DNA from: CAZZIZ01 sp964654535 | GTDB lineage: Bacteria; Bacteroidota; Bacteroidia; Chitinophagales; UBA2359 | Assembly (NCBI GenBank): GCA_964654535.1 | Contig: CAZZIZ010000124.1 | Location: forward strand, 1-10,389 | Direction: 5' to 3' | DNA: 10,389 bases | Notes under the pieces: generated by a model | Seen by the model: only the letters and a program-made list of their open reading frames with translations | Told to the model about the DNA's origin: nothing | Database searches by the model: none | In this document: one piece after another, positions 1 to 6,881 of the stretch | How the letters are laid out: the number at the start of each line of letters is the position of its first letter | Numbering within the stretch: position 1 is the stretch's first letter | Translations under genes and position numbers: made by a program

Positions 1-26
1 CCCCAGCCAGGATAGTAGCGGTATGA

Positions 27-116
27 GGTGCTTGGAAAGTGTATTGAGCCTTACCGTGCAGAGCGACCAAAGGAAGCTCCTGCCAAGGTGTTAGGCGAAA
101 ACACTTTCCAAGTGCC
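27..116. repeat. Nested imperfect hairpin
   Basis: A perfect 12-bp inverted repeat (CTTGGAAAGTGT at 31-42 against ACACTTTCCAAG at 101-112) encloses two inner arm pairs. These are GCCTTAC (48-54) against GTTAGGC (90-96), with one mismatch, and GCAGAGC (58-64) against GCTCCTGC (76-83), with one bulged C. On the plus strand the outer stem can extend to 27-116 using two G-U pairs. The whole could fold as one long interrupted hairpin. It lies downstream of the leftward gene that ends at 202 and abuts a 48-bp repeat. It may be a terminator-like structure, a mobile non-coding repeat or a degenerate recombination site; the sequence does not decide between these. No gene is visible in 1-201. Confidence 0.6.
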
Positions 117-157
117 GAGTACAAGCGGATAGCCTGTTGCTGGCCAAATAAAAACCT
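110..157 (-). repeat. Dispersed 48-bp repeat, copy 1
   Basis: These 48 bp match 4021-4068 without gaps at 39 positions. The best-conserved blocks are GTGCCGAGTA and AGCCTGTTGCT. Both copies have the same orientation and lie just beyond the stop codon of a leftward gene encoding an exported protein; here the distance is about 45 bp. The flanking sequences of the two copies differ. The minus-strand translation contains a short open stretch (LASNRLSACTRH) that resembles the start of a spurious frame at copy 2, but it stops soon after. Function is unknown; a genome-dispersed repeat is the simplest reading. Confidence 0.6.
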
Positions 158-201
158 TAATTAAACATTTTGTAATCCACTATTAATCTCTCAATTCGAA
201 A

Positions 202-3200
202 TTAACGTTTAAGCACTTTTACACGACTTTCGACGGTTCCGTTGGAACATCTAATCACATATAAACCTGATGGAAAACCGCTAAAGGACAAACTTGCTTC
301 GGTATTACTTTTCACGCTTCGAGCTGTTAACATGCGCCCTTGGCTATCATAAATTTTTAAATCAATATTATCAGCGGCTTCAAAAACATCACCAAATTGA
401 ATTGTCAAATTGTTTGTAACGGGATTGGGATAAACCTTCAACGCATCCTGAACTACTAGATTTGTTGTTCCCGAAACAATCTCCTCACTCTCTCCACTTG
501 TACAAAATTCTATTTCGGTCGAAGTATTGAACTCGCCATTACTGAAACCGAGCGATTCTCCTTCCGAATCAACCAAATTAAAACTTCCTTCTCCAAAACC
601 ACAGCAAATGCCATCGCCGAATTCATCATAGAACTTAAGTGTATAGCAAGTTCCGTTCAAAGCACAGATTTCATCTATAAAGTCCCCATCCTCAAAATCC
701 CCAGTGGATTCGATCTCGCCTGTTGCTTGATTGATTAATTCCCAAGAACTTTCTTCAGGGTAATTGTCTGGTGTTAATACCAGCGATATAGACTGTGAAT
801 TCGATGTTAAATCTGTTTCTAGTAAGAATTGATTATTGTCGTTGACAGCGTCTACTTCTCCATTTACCGTCAGCAACTCCACTAGTATTTCATTGTTTTC
901 TAATTCCAAATTTTCACTTACAAGTATGGTGAGTTCTTCTGAAGACTGAAAGGGTACTGTAACATCATACTGAACTGATTCAAGTAATTGTCCATTTACG
1001 GTAACTTGTATTTCAGCTGTTTCGATAACTGATTCACCAAAATTAGTCAACGATGTATTGACTGCAATTTCGTCAGCACAAAGGACATTTGAACTTAACA
1101 AATCCAGCCCGCTTTCTAACGCGTGAAGGTTTGAGATAACAGATTCTAAGGTATCGTTCTGACTGAAGCCATCATCTGGATGAACAACTACAACAGTGAT
1201 TTTGTAATCTCCTTTTTCCGAAAAGTTTTGAGGTATTGAAAATTGATGATCCAAATCAGTAAACTTCAAAAGCGTTCCACTTATGACACTGGTTTCTTTT
1301 AACTCATCGTCTATATACAGTAAAAGTTCGAAGTTGCTCATATCTTCCAAACCGCTGTTTGCAACATTAATTGATATCAACTCCTCATCTCCTAGCGTAG
1401 CGGCACTTTGAGGGCTCAAAACTTCCACTACTTCCAAATCAAAGGCTGCTTTGAACTCAGCCCAGAATGAAACCCAAGGCCGCGCTTGTTTGATGACCAA
1501 TTGGTCTTGAGCGGTCACTTTGTACTCGATATCCATACCAAATCCTTCTGCTCCTACCACATCATATAAAATTGCAAACTCTTCGTGGATGGTACTTAAG
1601 TTTTCTCTCATTTCATTGAGATACTGTTCATTCATAACCAATTCTCCTGGTTCAACTAAATTTGATTCTCTTACTACAGTATAGCCCGCGCTAGGATCTT
1701 CAAACAATAAAAGCTCTTCGGGAATTGAATTAACATCGGGATTCGTCACCAAAGACTCCCCTACTTGTGTATTCAAAAAATAAGTATCCTGCGTGTCGTA
1801 AATAGGATCAAGGCTCACTCCTACTCCATTTGACTCTTCATCTTCGAAATTAGGATGACATAAAATACCCATGGCTGCAATGAAATGATCAACTCTAAAA
1901 AAGTCACGCTCTTCGTATGCTCTAAAATTCCACATACTGGCATAGACTTGTTTTATTGATTTAGAGATATGCCCTTCATCTAGATGTTGCGTTTTTGAGG
2001 TATATAAACCGGCACCACTAAATCCTGGCAAATCTTCATTATTGGTACTAGAACGACACCTAACTCTTGTGCCTTCGGGAAAAGCGTCATGCATAACTTG
2101 AAGGTCGTCGAGCATCCATTGAGGCATGGTCGAACTTCTGATATCTTTCCTAAAGTCTTTTAAGGTTTCTATTCTTACCTCTAAGTCTGTTTGGAAAACA
2201 GGATCGGCTAGCATTTCTTCTACTCGCTGATAAAAGTCATTGAACTTCATAAATTCATCGTAGTAGTAAAAAGGAATTCCGAAACCGTCAGGTATGGTTC
2301 CCTCGACTAAGCCGAAATCTCTCATGGTAGCTACGTTAGAGCATTTAGCTCCAAAAGCAGATGACATGTCAAAATTAATATCATTTAGGGGTAAGATATT
2401 TGTAAAGCTCAAATCTCTCTCTGGTATTTGCGGTTCAGTAGGTCTCAAGTCTTCGTACCAAGCATTAACTTCTTCTAAAGTTGCTTCACGCATCTCATAA
2501 CCGTCTTCTTCTACTTTATAATACACGTAGCCATTGAGCAATTCTGCTATAGCTGGTTTTTCGAGTGGGTCCTTGATAAAGGCGTTTGGCACGTCATCTT
2601 GTATGGCCCTAAGATTAACGTGCGATAAGGGCGTCTGAATAACTGAGGTTATAATCCCACCTACTCTGGGTAAAGAGTTTGGTAGCGCATCATACAATAC
2701 TACATCTCTAGAACCAGGAGTTTCTTCTAAGGTCATTGCTTTAAAGAATCCGTAGCCTTCCGCTTGATGAAAAGGGATAAAATCTACGTCGCCAAAAAAT
2801 TCAGATTCAAATACGACCTCAATGCGCGAACCTTCAAAATCACTGGCATATTGATTCATATGTTGCGATTCACCTGCGTCGCCAATAAAGTGCTTTAAAT
2901 TATTTCGCAGGAAGGGCATACTTGCTGCTAAGAGCTCATAGGTACGTTGAGTATTCTCGAAACTTTTAGCTTCTCCGAATGAATAGCTAAACGAGTAACT
3001 CCCAAGAGTTCCATTTGAATTTATGTCGTTTGGGTTAAAAATAATTTCGCCGGATCCATCTTCAGTAACATTAATTCCTATGGCCGCAAAAAATTCTGCG
3101 TGTATAAAATGAGTATTACTATTTATAAAATAGACTCTTGGCGCATCAGTATTAATGTCAAGAATTCCAAATTTTACAAACTCTTGATTATTTAGGAATG

Positions 3201-3660
3201 GTGCCCAGGGAACTTCATCGGTAATAACAGCTAGGTTTGAAAATGTTTCTTCGCTATCAATGGCTGTTGTACCATCCTCAAATTGTACTGCTTGCGCAGC
3301 ATTGAGTGGAGAATTGGTAGGCATATTAGTGTACTCGGTATAGTCATCTATTCCGTCCCCATCTGTGTCATCAGGATTGGCAATTGAATGTTCTGTAACG
3401 CTATAGTTTTCTTCGGGATATGCACTAAGCGCATCAATTATACTTAGGGTTCCGTCAACTCCTAAAGTCATAGAAGTGATGGTTTCATAATCATTGTTAG
3501 GTTCATGTTTCGCTGAAAGTAAATAATACTTGTCTGCTTGTGCTTGAATTTGCAATTCTGCTTGTCCCCAGACATTTACAAAATAGTTGTCTATTGGAAT
3601 TTCTTGTGCAGTGCAATATTGAGATGCCAGTAGGAAAAGTAAAATCGTTGCGTTTCTCAT
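202..3660 (-). CDS. Secreted dikinase-like protein (phosphohistidine and PPDK-type ATP-grasp domains) with T9SS sorting tail
   Basis: This 1152-aa protein begins with a signal peptide (residues 1-19, ending CTAQ). A Ca-binding-type DTDGDGIDD loop follows near 98-106. Next comes an uncharacterised region, and then a swivelling phosphohistidine domain at about 315-375 with the candidate catalytic His347 in PLSHVNLRA. A PPDK_N/PEP-synthase-type ATP-grasp domain spans about 430-730, with FGAK at 436-439, R536 in RCRSSTNNEDL, a GFSGAGLY segment, D710-I-E and the closing KQARP at 724-728. Two CARDB-like beta domains (about 742-850 and 850-950) and a domain containing GDGICCGFGEGSF (about 955-1053) follow. 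The end is a T9SS type A sorting domain (about 1073-1152, starting LKVYPNPV). The His-before-ATP-grasp order, and the LSHV..RA motif itself, match glucan water dikinases. PEP synthase and PPDK have the opposite order plus a C-terminal PEP-binding barrel, which is absent here. The family's usual reaction is transfer of the ATP beta-phosphate through His to an acceptor; the acceptor here is unknown. Location is inferred to be extracellular or cell-surface. The gene stands alone, with long flanking non-coding regions. Confidence 0.88.
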   Translation of the reverse strand: MRNATILLFLLASQYCTAQEIPIDNYFVNVWGQAELQIQAQADKYYLLSAKHEPNNDYETITSMTLGVDGTLSIIDALSAYPEENYSVTEHSIANPDDTDGDGIDDYTEYTNMPTNSPLNAAQAVQFEDGTTAIDSEETFSNLAVITDEVPWAPFLNNQEFVKFGILDINTDAPRVYFINSNTHFIHAEFFAAIGINVTEDGSGEIIFNPNDINSNGTLGSYSFSYSFGEAKSFENTQRTYELLAASMPFLRNNLKHFIGDAGESQHMNQYASDFEGSRIEVVFESEFFGDVDFIPFHQAEGYGFFKAMTLEETPGSRDVVLYDALPNSLPRVGGIITSVIQTPLSHVNLRAIQDDVPNAFIKDPLEKPAIAELLNGYVYYKVEEDGYEMREATLEEVNAWYEDLRPTEPQIPERDLSFTNILPLNDINFDMSSAFGAKCSNVATMRDFGLVEGTIPDGFGIPFYYYDEFMKFNDFYQRVEEMLADPVFQTDLEVRIETLKDFRKDIRSSTMPQWMLDDLQVMHDAFPEGTRVRCRSSTNNEDLPGFSGAGLYTSKTQHLDEGHISKSIKQVYASMWNFRAYEERDFFRVDHFIAAMGILCHPNFEDEESNGVGVSLDPIYDTQDTYFLNTQVGESLVTNPDVNSIPEELLLFEDPSAGYTVVRESNLVEPGELVMNEQYLNEMRENLSTIHEEFAILYDVVGAEGFGMDIEYKVTAQDQLVIKQARPWVSFWAEFKAAFDLEVVEVLSPQSAATLGDEELISINVANSGLEDMSNFELLLYIDDELKETSVISGTLLKFTDLDHQFSIPQNFSEKGDYKITVVVVHPDDGFSQNDTLESVISNLHALESGLDLLSSNVLCADEIAVNTSLTNFGESVIETAEIQVTVNGQLLESVQYDVTVPFQSSEELTILVSENLELENNEILVELLTVNGEVDAVNDNNQFLLETDLTSNSQSISLVLTPDNYPEESSWELINQATGEIESTGDFEDGDFIDEICALNGTCYTLKFYDEFGDGICCGFGEGSFNLVDSEGESLGFSNGEFNTSTEIEFCTSGESEEIVSGTTNLVVQDALKVYPNPVTNNLTIQFGDVFEAADNIDLKIYDSQGRMLTARSVKSNTEASLSFSGFPSGLYVIRCSNGTVESRVKVLKR

Positions 3661-4066
3661 TGTTTTAATATAATTCCAGAACCAAAAATTTAAACATGTA
3701 ACTTTTCGAAAGTAATCTAAAATAACTTCTCGATTGGGTTAACCATGGTCGTTTTACCCAAATTTTCTTATATCATCAAACAATGCTTTTGTTCGGACGT
3801 AAATCGCCCCCGGCTTAACCGGTTCGAAATAAGTGGGGGCTTGTAGTCCGCCTGCTATTCTACTAAGATATCGTACGTAGTCATTGCATTTGGGTTATGA
3901 AGACGTTTTTGCCTTGCACTATGAAAAACTATCCCAAAATACCTTTGCAACAATTCGTACCTGAACTGGTGTGGTGGATGACCATCTAGAGAACCAGCGA
4001 CTTCGCTGAATAAAGCGCAGACGTGCCGAGTAAAAACGAAAAGCCTGTTGCTCGCCAATCTAAAAC
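3661..4066. other. 406-bp intergenic region without a supported gene
   Basis: This region separates the start of the large secreted protein gene from the stop of the unknown exported protein gene, both leftward. It contains a GC-rich hairpin at 3806-3840, a weak hairpin with TTGGGT/ACCCAA arms at 3734-3761, a short palindrome CAGCGA-CT-TCGCTG near 3998-4011, and the second copy of the 48-bp repeat at its right end. A minus-strand open frame at 3855-4058 starts inside the repeat and shows no signal peptide or recognisable domain, so I read it as non-coding. No exact TAnnTTTG promoter box was found upstream of 3660. Confidence 0.6.
3806..3840. terminator. GC-rich hairpin, possible terminator
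   Basis: GCCCCC (3806-3811) pairs with GGGGGC (3835-3840) around a 23-nt loop that itself contains the palindrome AACCGGTT (3817-3824). It lies about 225 bp past the stop of the leftward gene at 4067-4540. No T-run follows on either strand, so intrinsic termination is only a possibility. Confidence 0.35.
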
Positions 4067-4068
4067 CT
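4021..4068 (-). repeat. Dispersed 48-bp repeat, copy 2
   Basis: This copy matches 110-157 at 39 of 48 positions in the same orientation. It reaches the TAG stop (4067-4069) of the adjacent leftward gene, so read along that gene the repeat begins at the stop codon. The sequence beyond it (towards lower coordinates) does not resemble the hairpin that borders copy 1. The conserved element is therefore the 48-bp module and not a longer duplication. Confidence 0.6.
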
Positions 4069-4540
4069 ACTTCACCATTATTTTGGGAGATCGTAACTGA
4101 GGAGACTTGACGCCAGAACTACGCGGATTTGATTGCAACTTAACCTTATTGGTATCGAGGTCGTAGACCAATGTATGTTGCAGTGCGCGGTCTTTGAGTG
4201 CATCGAATAGTACTTGGTAGAAATCGAAATTGTAATGGTCTTCAACCAAACCTGTATCGCGGTCTCGGCTTGCTTGTTGATGTTGCATAACGTTGTCACT
4301 TGCGTAGAAGTATAGGTTAGCGCATACTCTTTGCTGGGCGTCTTTTAAATACAAGATGGCTACAGGTGCTTCGTCACTACCATAATTTCCGGGCATTAAA
4401 TCACTGGCATAACTTCTCAGGTCGTAAGAAACTTTTGCATCGCCGACTTTGCCCATTGGCTTTTGTGCATAAGTGACAAAGCAGGTCACGGTCAATAGCA
4501 GCACACAGAGGATTATATTCTTAGTTTTCATAAAATTCAT
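4067..4540 (-). CDS. Exported protein of unknown function
   Basis: This 157-aa protein is not one I recognise. It has a clear signal peptide: a basic start (MKTK), a hydrophobic stretch and likely cleavage at TYA-Q near residue 25. The mature part, about 130 aa, is polar and rich in Tyr, Asp and Gln. It contains segments such as APVAILYLKD and HTLVYDLDTNKVKLQS that look like beta strands, one Cys in mature VCANLYFY, and a basic Ser/Pro-rich tail. There is no lipobox and no T9SS tail. Two starts are possible, Met1 (4540) and Met4 (4531); the second gives a more typical signal peptide. The gene overlaps the 3' end of engB by 11-20 bp in another frame, so the two are probably cotranscribed and translationally coupled. 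The likely location is periplasm or envelope. Existence is well supported; function is open. Confidence 0.75.
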   Translation of the reverse strand: MNFMKTKNIILCVLLLTVTCFVTYAQKPMGKVGDAKVSYDLRSYASDLMPGNYGSDEAPVAILYLKDAQQRVCANLYFYASDNVMQHQQASRDRDTGLVEDHYNFDFYQVLFDALKDRALQHTLVYDLDTNKVKLQSNPRSSGVKSPQLRSPKIMVK

Positions 4541-5126
4541 TATTTAAATCGCTTATAAAGTTCAAGACTTCGTCGCGTCCGACTTTCTTTTCGGAGGAGC
4601 TAACAAATTGTTGAGGTACTGATTCCCAACTTTCTAGCATGGCGTTTTCGAAATTCTTGACGTTCTTATTTAATTCTCTTGTTTTGTTTTTGTCGGACTT
4701 GGTGTAGACGATTACAAATGGTACGGGTATAGCTCCTAACCAATTGGCAAACTCTAAATCTATTTTTTGTGGCGACAATCTAGAGTCGATTAGTAAAAAT
4801 ACACACTGCAGATTTTCGCGACGCTTCATATAGGCTCGTATAAAACGGGTCCATTTCTCGCGCTGGTATTTTGAAATCTTGGCGTAACCGTAGCCCGGAA
4901 GATCGACTAAATACCAGTTTTCGTTGATGATAAAGTGGTTGATGGTCTGCGTCTTACCAGGCGTAGAAGACACCTTCGCGAGCTTTTTACGCTCGACCAG
5001 CATATTTATCAGTGAAGATTTTCCCACATTGCTTCGACCTATGAATGCGTATTCAGGTTTATTGTCTTTGGGGCACTTCTCCACGTTTGTATAACTGGCA
5101 ACAAAATCTGCGCTATGGATAATCAT
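4521..5126 (-). CDS. engB: Ribosome biogenesis GTP-binding protein EngB (YihA/YsxC)
   Basis: This 201-aa TrmE-Era-EngA-EngB-family GTPase is needed in studied bacteria for late assembly of the large ribosomal subunit, and is cytoplasmic. All nucleotide-binding motifs are visible: G1 GRSNVGKS (30-37), the switch I TPGKTQT (55-61), G3 DLPGYG (75-80), G4 TKSD (142-145) and a G5-like SSSEK (176-180). Length is normal. The frame is open upstream to 5171, but I chose the ATG at 5126 for two reasons. MIIHSADFVASYTNVEKCP matches the conserved family N-terminus, and a -7 promoter box lies within the would-be extension. It is divergent from ubiE. The unknown exported protein gene overlaps its 3' end. 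Confidence 0.95.
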   Translation of the reverse strand: MIIHSADFVASYTNVEKCPKDNKPEYAFIGRSNVGKSSLINMLVERKKLAKVSSTPGKTQTINHFIINENWYLVDLPGYGYAKISKYQREKWTRFIRAYMKRRENLQCVFLLIDSRLSPQKIDLEFANWLGAIPVPFVIVYTKSDKNKTRELNKNVKNFENAMLESWESVPQQFVSSSEKKVGRDEVLNFISDLNNEFYEN

Positions 5127-5131
5127 CTCTG

Positions 5132-5139
5132 CAAAAGTA
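5132..5139 (-). promoter_or_regulatory. -7 promoter element for engB
   Basis: On the minus strand this reads TACTTTTG, an exact fit to the Bacteroidota -7 consensus TAnnTTTG. It lies five bases before the chosen engB ATG, implying a leader of almost zero length. The nearest upstream TTG (-33 candidate) is 23 bases away, slightly farther than usual, so support rests on the -7 box and its position. Confidence 0.5.
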
Positions 5140-5154
5140 GTGCTTCGTTTTGGG

Positions 5155-5162
5155 TATCTTTG
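5155..5162 (+). promoter_or_regulatory. -7 promoter element for ubiE-porT
   Basis: TATCTTTG is followed by CAAC, an exact TAnnTTTG match. It lies 19 bases before the inferred TTG start of ubiE at 5182. Only 15 bases separate it from the opposite-facing engB box. No clear -33 TTG is present at the usual spacing. The box also argues that the longer ubiE frame beginning at 5140 is not translated from there. Confidence 0.5.
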
Positions 5163-5181
5163 CAACAGCAAAAACTTCCAT

Positions 5182-5910
5182 TTGTCTTCCGAAGGAATAA
5201 AACCATATTACTCTGGCGCTGAGAAAAAGAAAGAAGTTGAACAGATGTTCGACAACATCGCGCATCGCTATGACTTTCTAAACCACTTCTTAACCGTGGG
5301 CATTGACCATTTATGGCGACGCAAGGCTATTTCTTTGCTCAAACCGATTGCGCCGAAGCGGATTCTGGACGTGGCGACGGGTACCGCTGATCTGGCTTTG
5401 GCCAGTATGAAGCTAAACCCAGAAGAGGTGATCGGGATAGATATCTCGGGTGAGATGTTGGCGCTGGGAGATAAGAAGATTGAGAAGCGTAATCTGGGTG
5501 ACAAGATTACTTTGCAGAAGGGTGATTCGGAAGATTTGAGCTTTGAGACCAGTAGTTTTGATGCGGTGACGGTGGCATTTGGGGTTAGAAACTTTCAAAA
5601 CCTTCGAAAAGGCATTGCGGAGATATACCGAGTCACCAAACCTGGTGGAAAAGCAGTGGTGCTGGAGTTTTCGAGGCCGACTAAATTTCCGATAAAACAA
5701 GTTTTCAACTTTTACTTTAAATATGTATTGCCAGGTATAGGCAAACTTATTTCTAAGGATAGTCGTGCTTACAGCTATTTACCTGAATCTGTGGCACTAT
5801 TTCCCGAGGGAAATGCGTTCTTAGGAGTATTAAAAGACAATGGCTTTTCCCAATTAGAAATGTATCCGCAAACCTTTGGTATATGCACAATCTACACCGG
5901 TATAAAATAG
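5182..5910 (+). CDS. ubiE: Demethylmenaquinone methyltransferase (UbiE/MenG)
   Basis: This cytoplasmic SAM-dependent methyltransferase performs the final C-methylation of demethylmenaquinone to menaquinone. Menaquinone is the respiratory quinone of this phylum, so the menaquinone role is favoured over a ubiquinone one. Visible motifs, numbered from the chosen start, are FDNIAHRYDFLNH (23-35), the SAM motif ILDVATGTAD (61-70), GIDIS (85-89), the family segment AFGVRNFQN (132-140), KPGG (153-156) and SRAYSYLPESV (194-204). Length is 242 aa. No ATG fits: the frame opens with GTG at 5140, but the -7 box at 5155-5162 would lie inside it. The TTG at 5182 gives an N-terminus ending in IKPY that is typical of flavobacterial homologues. 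The TTG choice is an inference. The 3' end overlaps porT by 28 bp. Confidence 0.93.
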   Translation: MSSEGIKPYYSGAEKKKEVEQMFDNIAHRYDFLNHFLTVGIDHLWRRKAISLLKPIAPKRILDVATGTADLALASMKLNPEEVIGIDISGEMLALGDKKIEKRNLGDKITLQKGDSEDLSFETSSFDAVTVAFGVRNFQNLRKGIAEIYRVTKPGGKAVVLEFSRPTKFPIKQVFNFYFKYVLPGIGKLISKDSRAYSYLPESVALFPEGNAFLGVLKDNGFSQLEMYPQTFGICTIYTGIK

Positions 5911-6593
5911 TTGCGCTCATCGGGCTGCTCTTGTTGCCGCTTTTTACCAAAGCGCAAAAGAACCTGACGTCCATAGACAACAAGAAACTCCATTTCGGAA
6001 TTTTGGTGGGATACAACTCTTCTCGCTTTACGATTATACATTCACCGGAATTTGCTTTTCACGATTCGATAAGAGTAGTTGAATCGCCCAATGCCGCTGG
6101 TTTCAATGTTGGTATAATCAGTAACCTCCGACTGAGCAAGCGCTTCGACCTTAGGGTTATTCCTACTATTTCATTGGTGGAACGAACCATTCGTTTCAAT
6201 GAACTACGGGACGATGGAAATTTTAACGATTTAGACAATATTGTAGAATCCATTTTTCTAGATGTTCCTATTGGAGTCAAATACAAATCGGATCGATTTG
6301 TAGATAATATGCGTTTCTATGTTCTGGGAGGCGGCAAGGTCGGTTGGGACGTAGCTTCCAACTCGAAAAAGAGGGAGGCCAATGACATTCTAAAGTTAGC
6401 GCCCATAGATTTGGGCATTGAGTACGGTTTTGGATTTGAGTTTTACTTCCCTTATTTCATGTTTACTCCTGAGATAAAAATCACTCAGGGCATTAGGAAC
6501 GTGCATCAACCGACGGATGGTTTGCAGTACTCAGATGTGATTCAACAATTACGTTCGAGAGTGTTAACTTTTAGTCTTCAGTTTGAGGGGTAA
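5883..6593 (+). CDS. porT: PorT/SprT family T9SS outer-membrane beta-barrel protein
   Basis: This 236-aa protein has a signal peptide (about 1-24, FTKA-Q). The mature part has alternating aromatic and polar strands typical of an eight-strand-type outer-membrane barrel. Family-like segments include LHFGILVGYNSSRF (36-49), IFLDVPIGVKYKS (124-136), and EYGFGFEFYFPYFMFTPEIKI near 180-200. It ends in FSLQFEG, an aromatic-rich final strand. PorT (SprT in gliding flavobacteria) is required for type IX secretion in Porphyromonas and Flavobacterium. Its position right after ubiE, with a 28-bp overlap, matches the gene order known from flavobacteria and strengthens the call. It is probably cotranscribed with ubiE from the box at 5155. 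The large T9SS-tagged protein at 202-3660 is a plausible client of the same machinery. Confidence 0.88.
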   Translation: MHNLHRYKIVALIGLLLLPLFTKAQKNLTSIDNKKLHFGILVGYNSSRFTIIHSPEFAFHDSIRVVESPNAAGFNVGIISNLRLSKRFDLRVIPTISLVERTIRFNELRDDGNFNDLDNIVESIFLDVPIGVKYKSDRFVDNMRFYVLGGGKVGWDVASNSKKREANDILKLAPIDLGIEYGFGFEFYFPYFMFTPEIKITQGIRNVHQPTDGLQYSDVIQQLRSRVLTFSLQFEG

Positions 6594-6798
6594 CGCAATT
6601 TGACAGCGTTTAGCTCCTTATCCCAACTTTTCTTTTTTTACGGTAGTCCCGAGTCTATATTGGTTCGTCGTTTAAAATATAAGGTCTGCCGTAATTACCT
6701 TACTTTTTTCCGACGCGACAAGGCGGGCTAATGTAAATCAAGTGCAAATTTTGATCCTGGGAACGAAGGGAACATCATTTAAGCGAGGTCGATATATT

Positions 6799-6823
6799 CC
6801 CTCCCTATTAAGGCTGGGGAGGG
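6799..6823. terminator. Hairpin between convergent porT and dcd
   Basis: CCCTCCC (6799-6805) pairs perfectly with GGGAGGG (6817-6823) around an 11-nt loop. It sits in the 277-bp gap between convergent porT and dcd, about 50 bp past the dcd stop and 205 bp past porT. No strong T-run follows in either direction. A weak 5-bp stem (AACGC/GCGTT, 6592-6610) and a T-rich tract (about 6628-6639) directly after porT could end that transcript instead. No gene is visible in the gap. Confidence 0.4.
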
Positions 6824-6865
6824 TCTAAAAGTGCTAAAAGCGTTCTTAAACAATGACTTTGGGCT

Positions 6866-6881
6866 ATCGCTTAAAAGCGAT
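6866..6881. repeat. 16-nt palindrome across the dcd stop codon
   Basis: ATCGCTT-AA-AAGCGAT forms a perfect 7-bp stem with a two-base loop and includes the dcd stop codon (6871-6873). It may protect or end the dcd transcript. Because half of it encodes the last residues (NRF), chance is also possible. Confidence 0.4.

Noticed and set aside
48..96. Integron attC site
   Set aside because: GTTAGGC fits the R' box, but the partner GCCTTAC breaks the conserved AAC, the 12-bp outer stem is not an attC trait, and no cassette or integrase is visible.
3915..3989. Short plus-strand frames ending VPELVWWMTI
   Set aside because: Short open stretches in the intergenic repeat region without a promoter, signal peptide or domain. 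They may belong to a repeat but cannot be supported as a gene.
3855..4058. 67-aa minus-strand open frame starting MASNRLFVFTRH
   Set aside because: It starts inside the 48-bp repeat, has no signal peptide or domain and no promoter box, and only its first residues resemble the other repeat copy, which soon hits a stop. It is more likely repeat-derived non-coding sequence.
5140..5181. N-terminal extension of ubiE from GTG 5140
   Set aside because: The extension covers a -7 promoter box and does not resemble the family N-terminus, whereas the TTG at 5182 gives a typical one.
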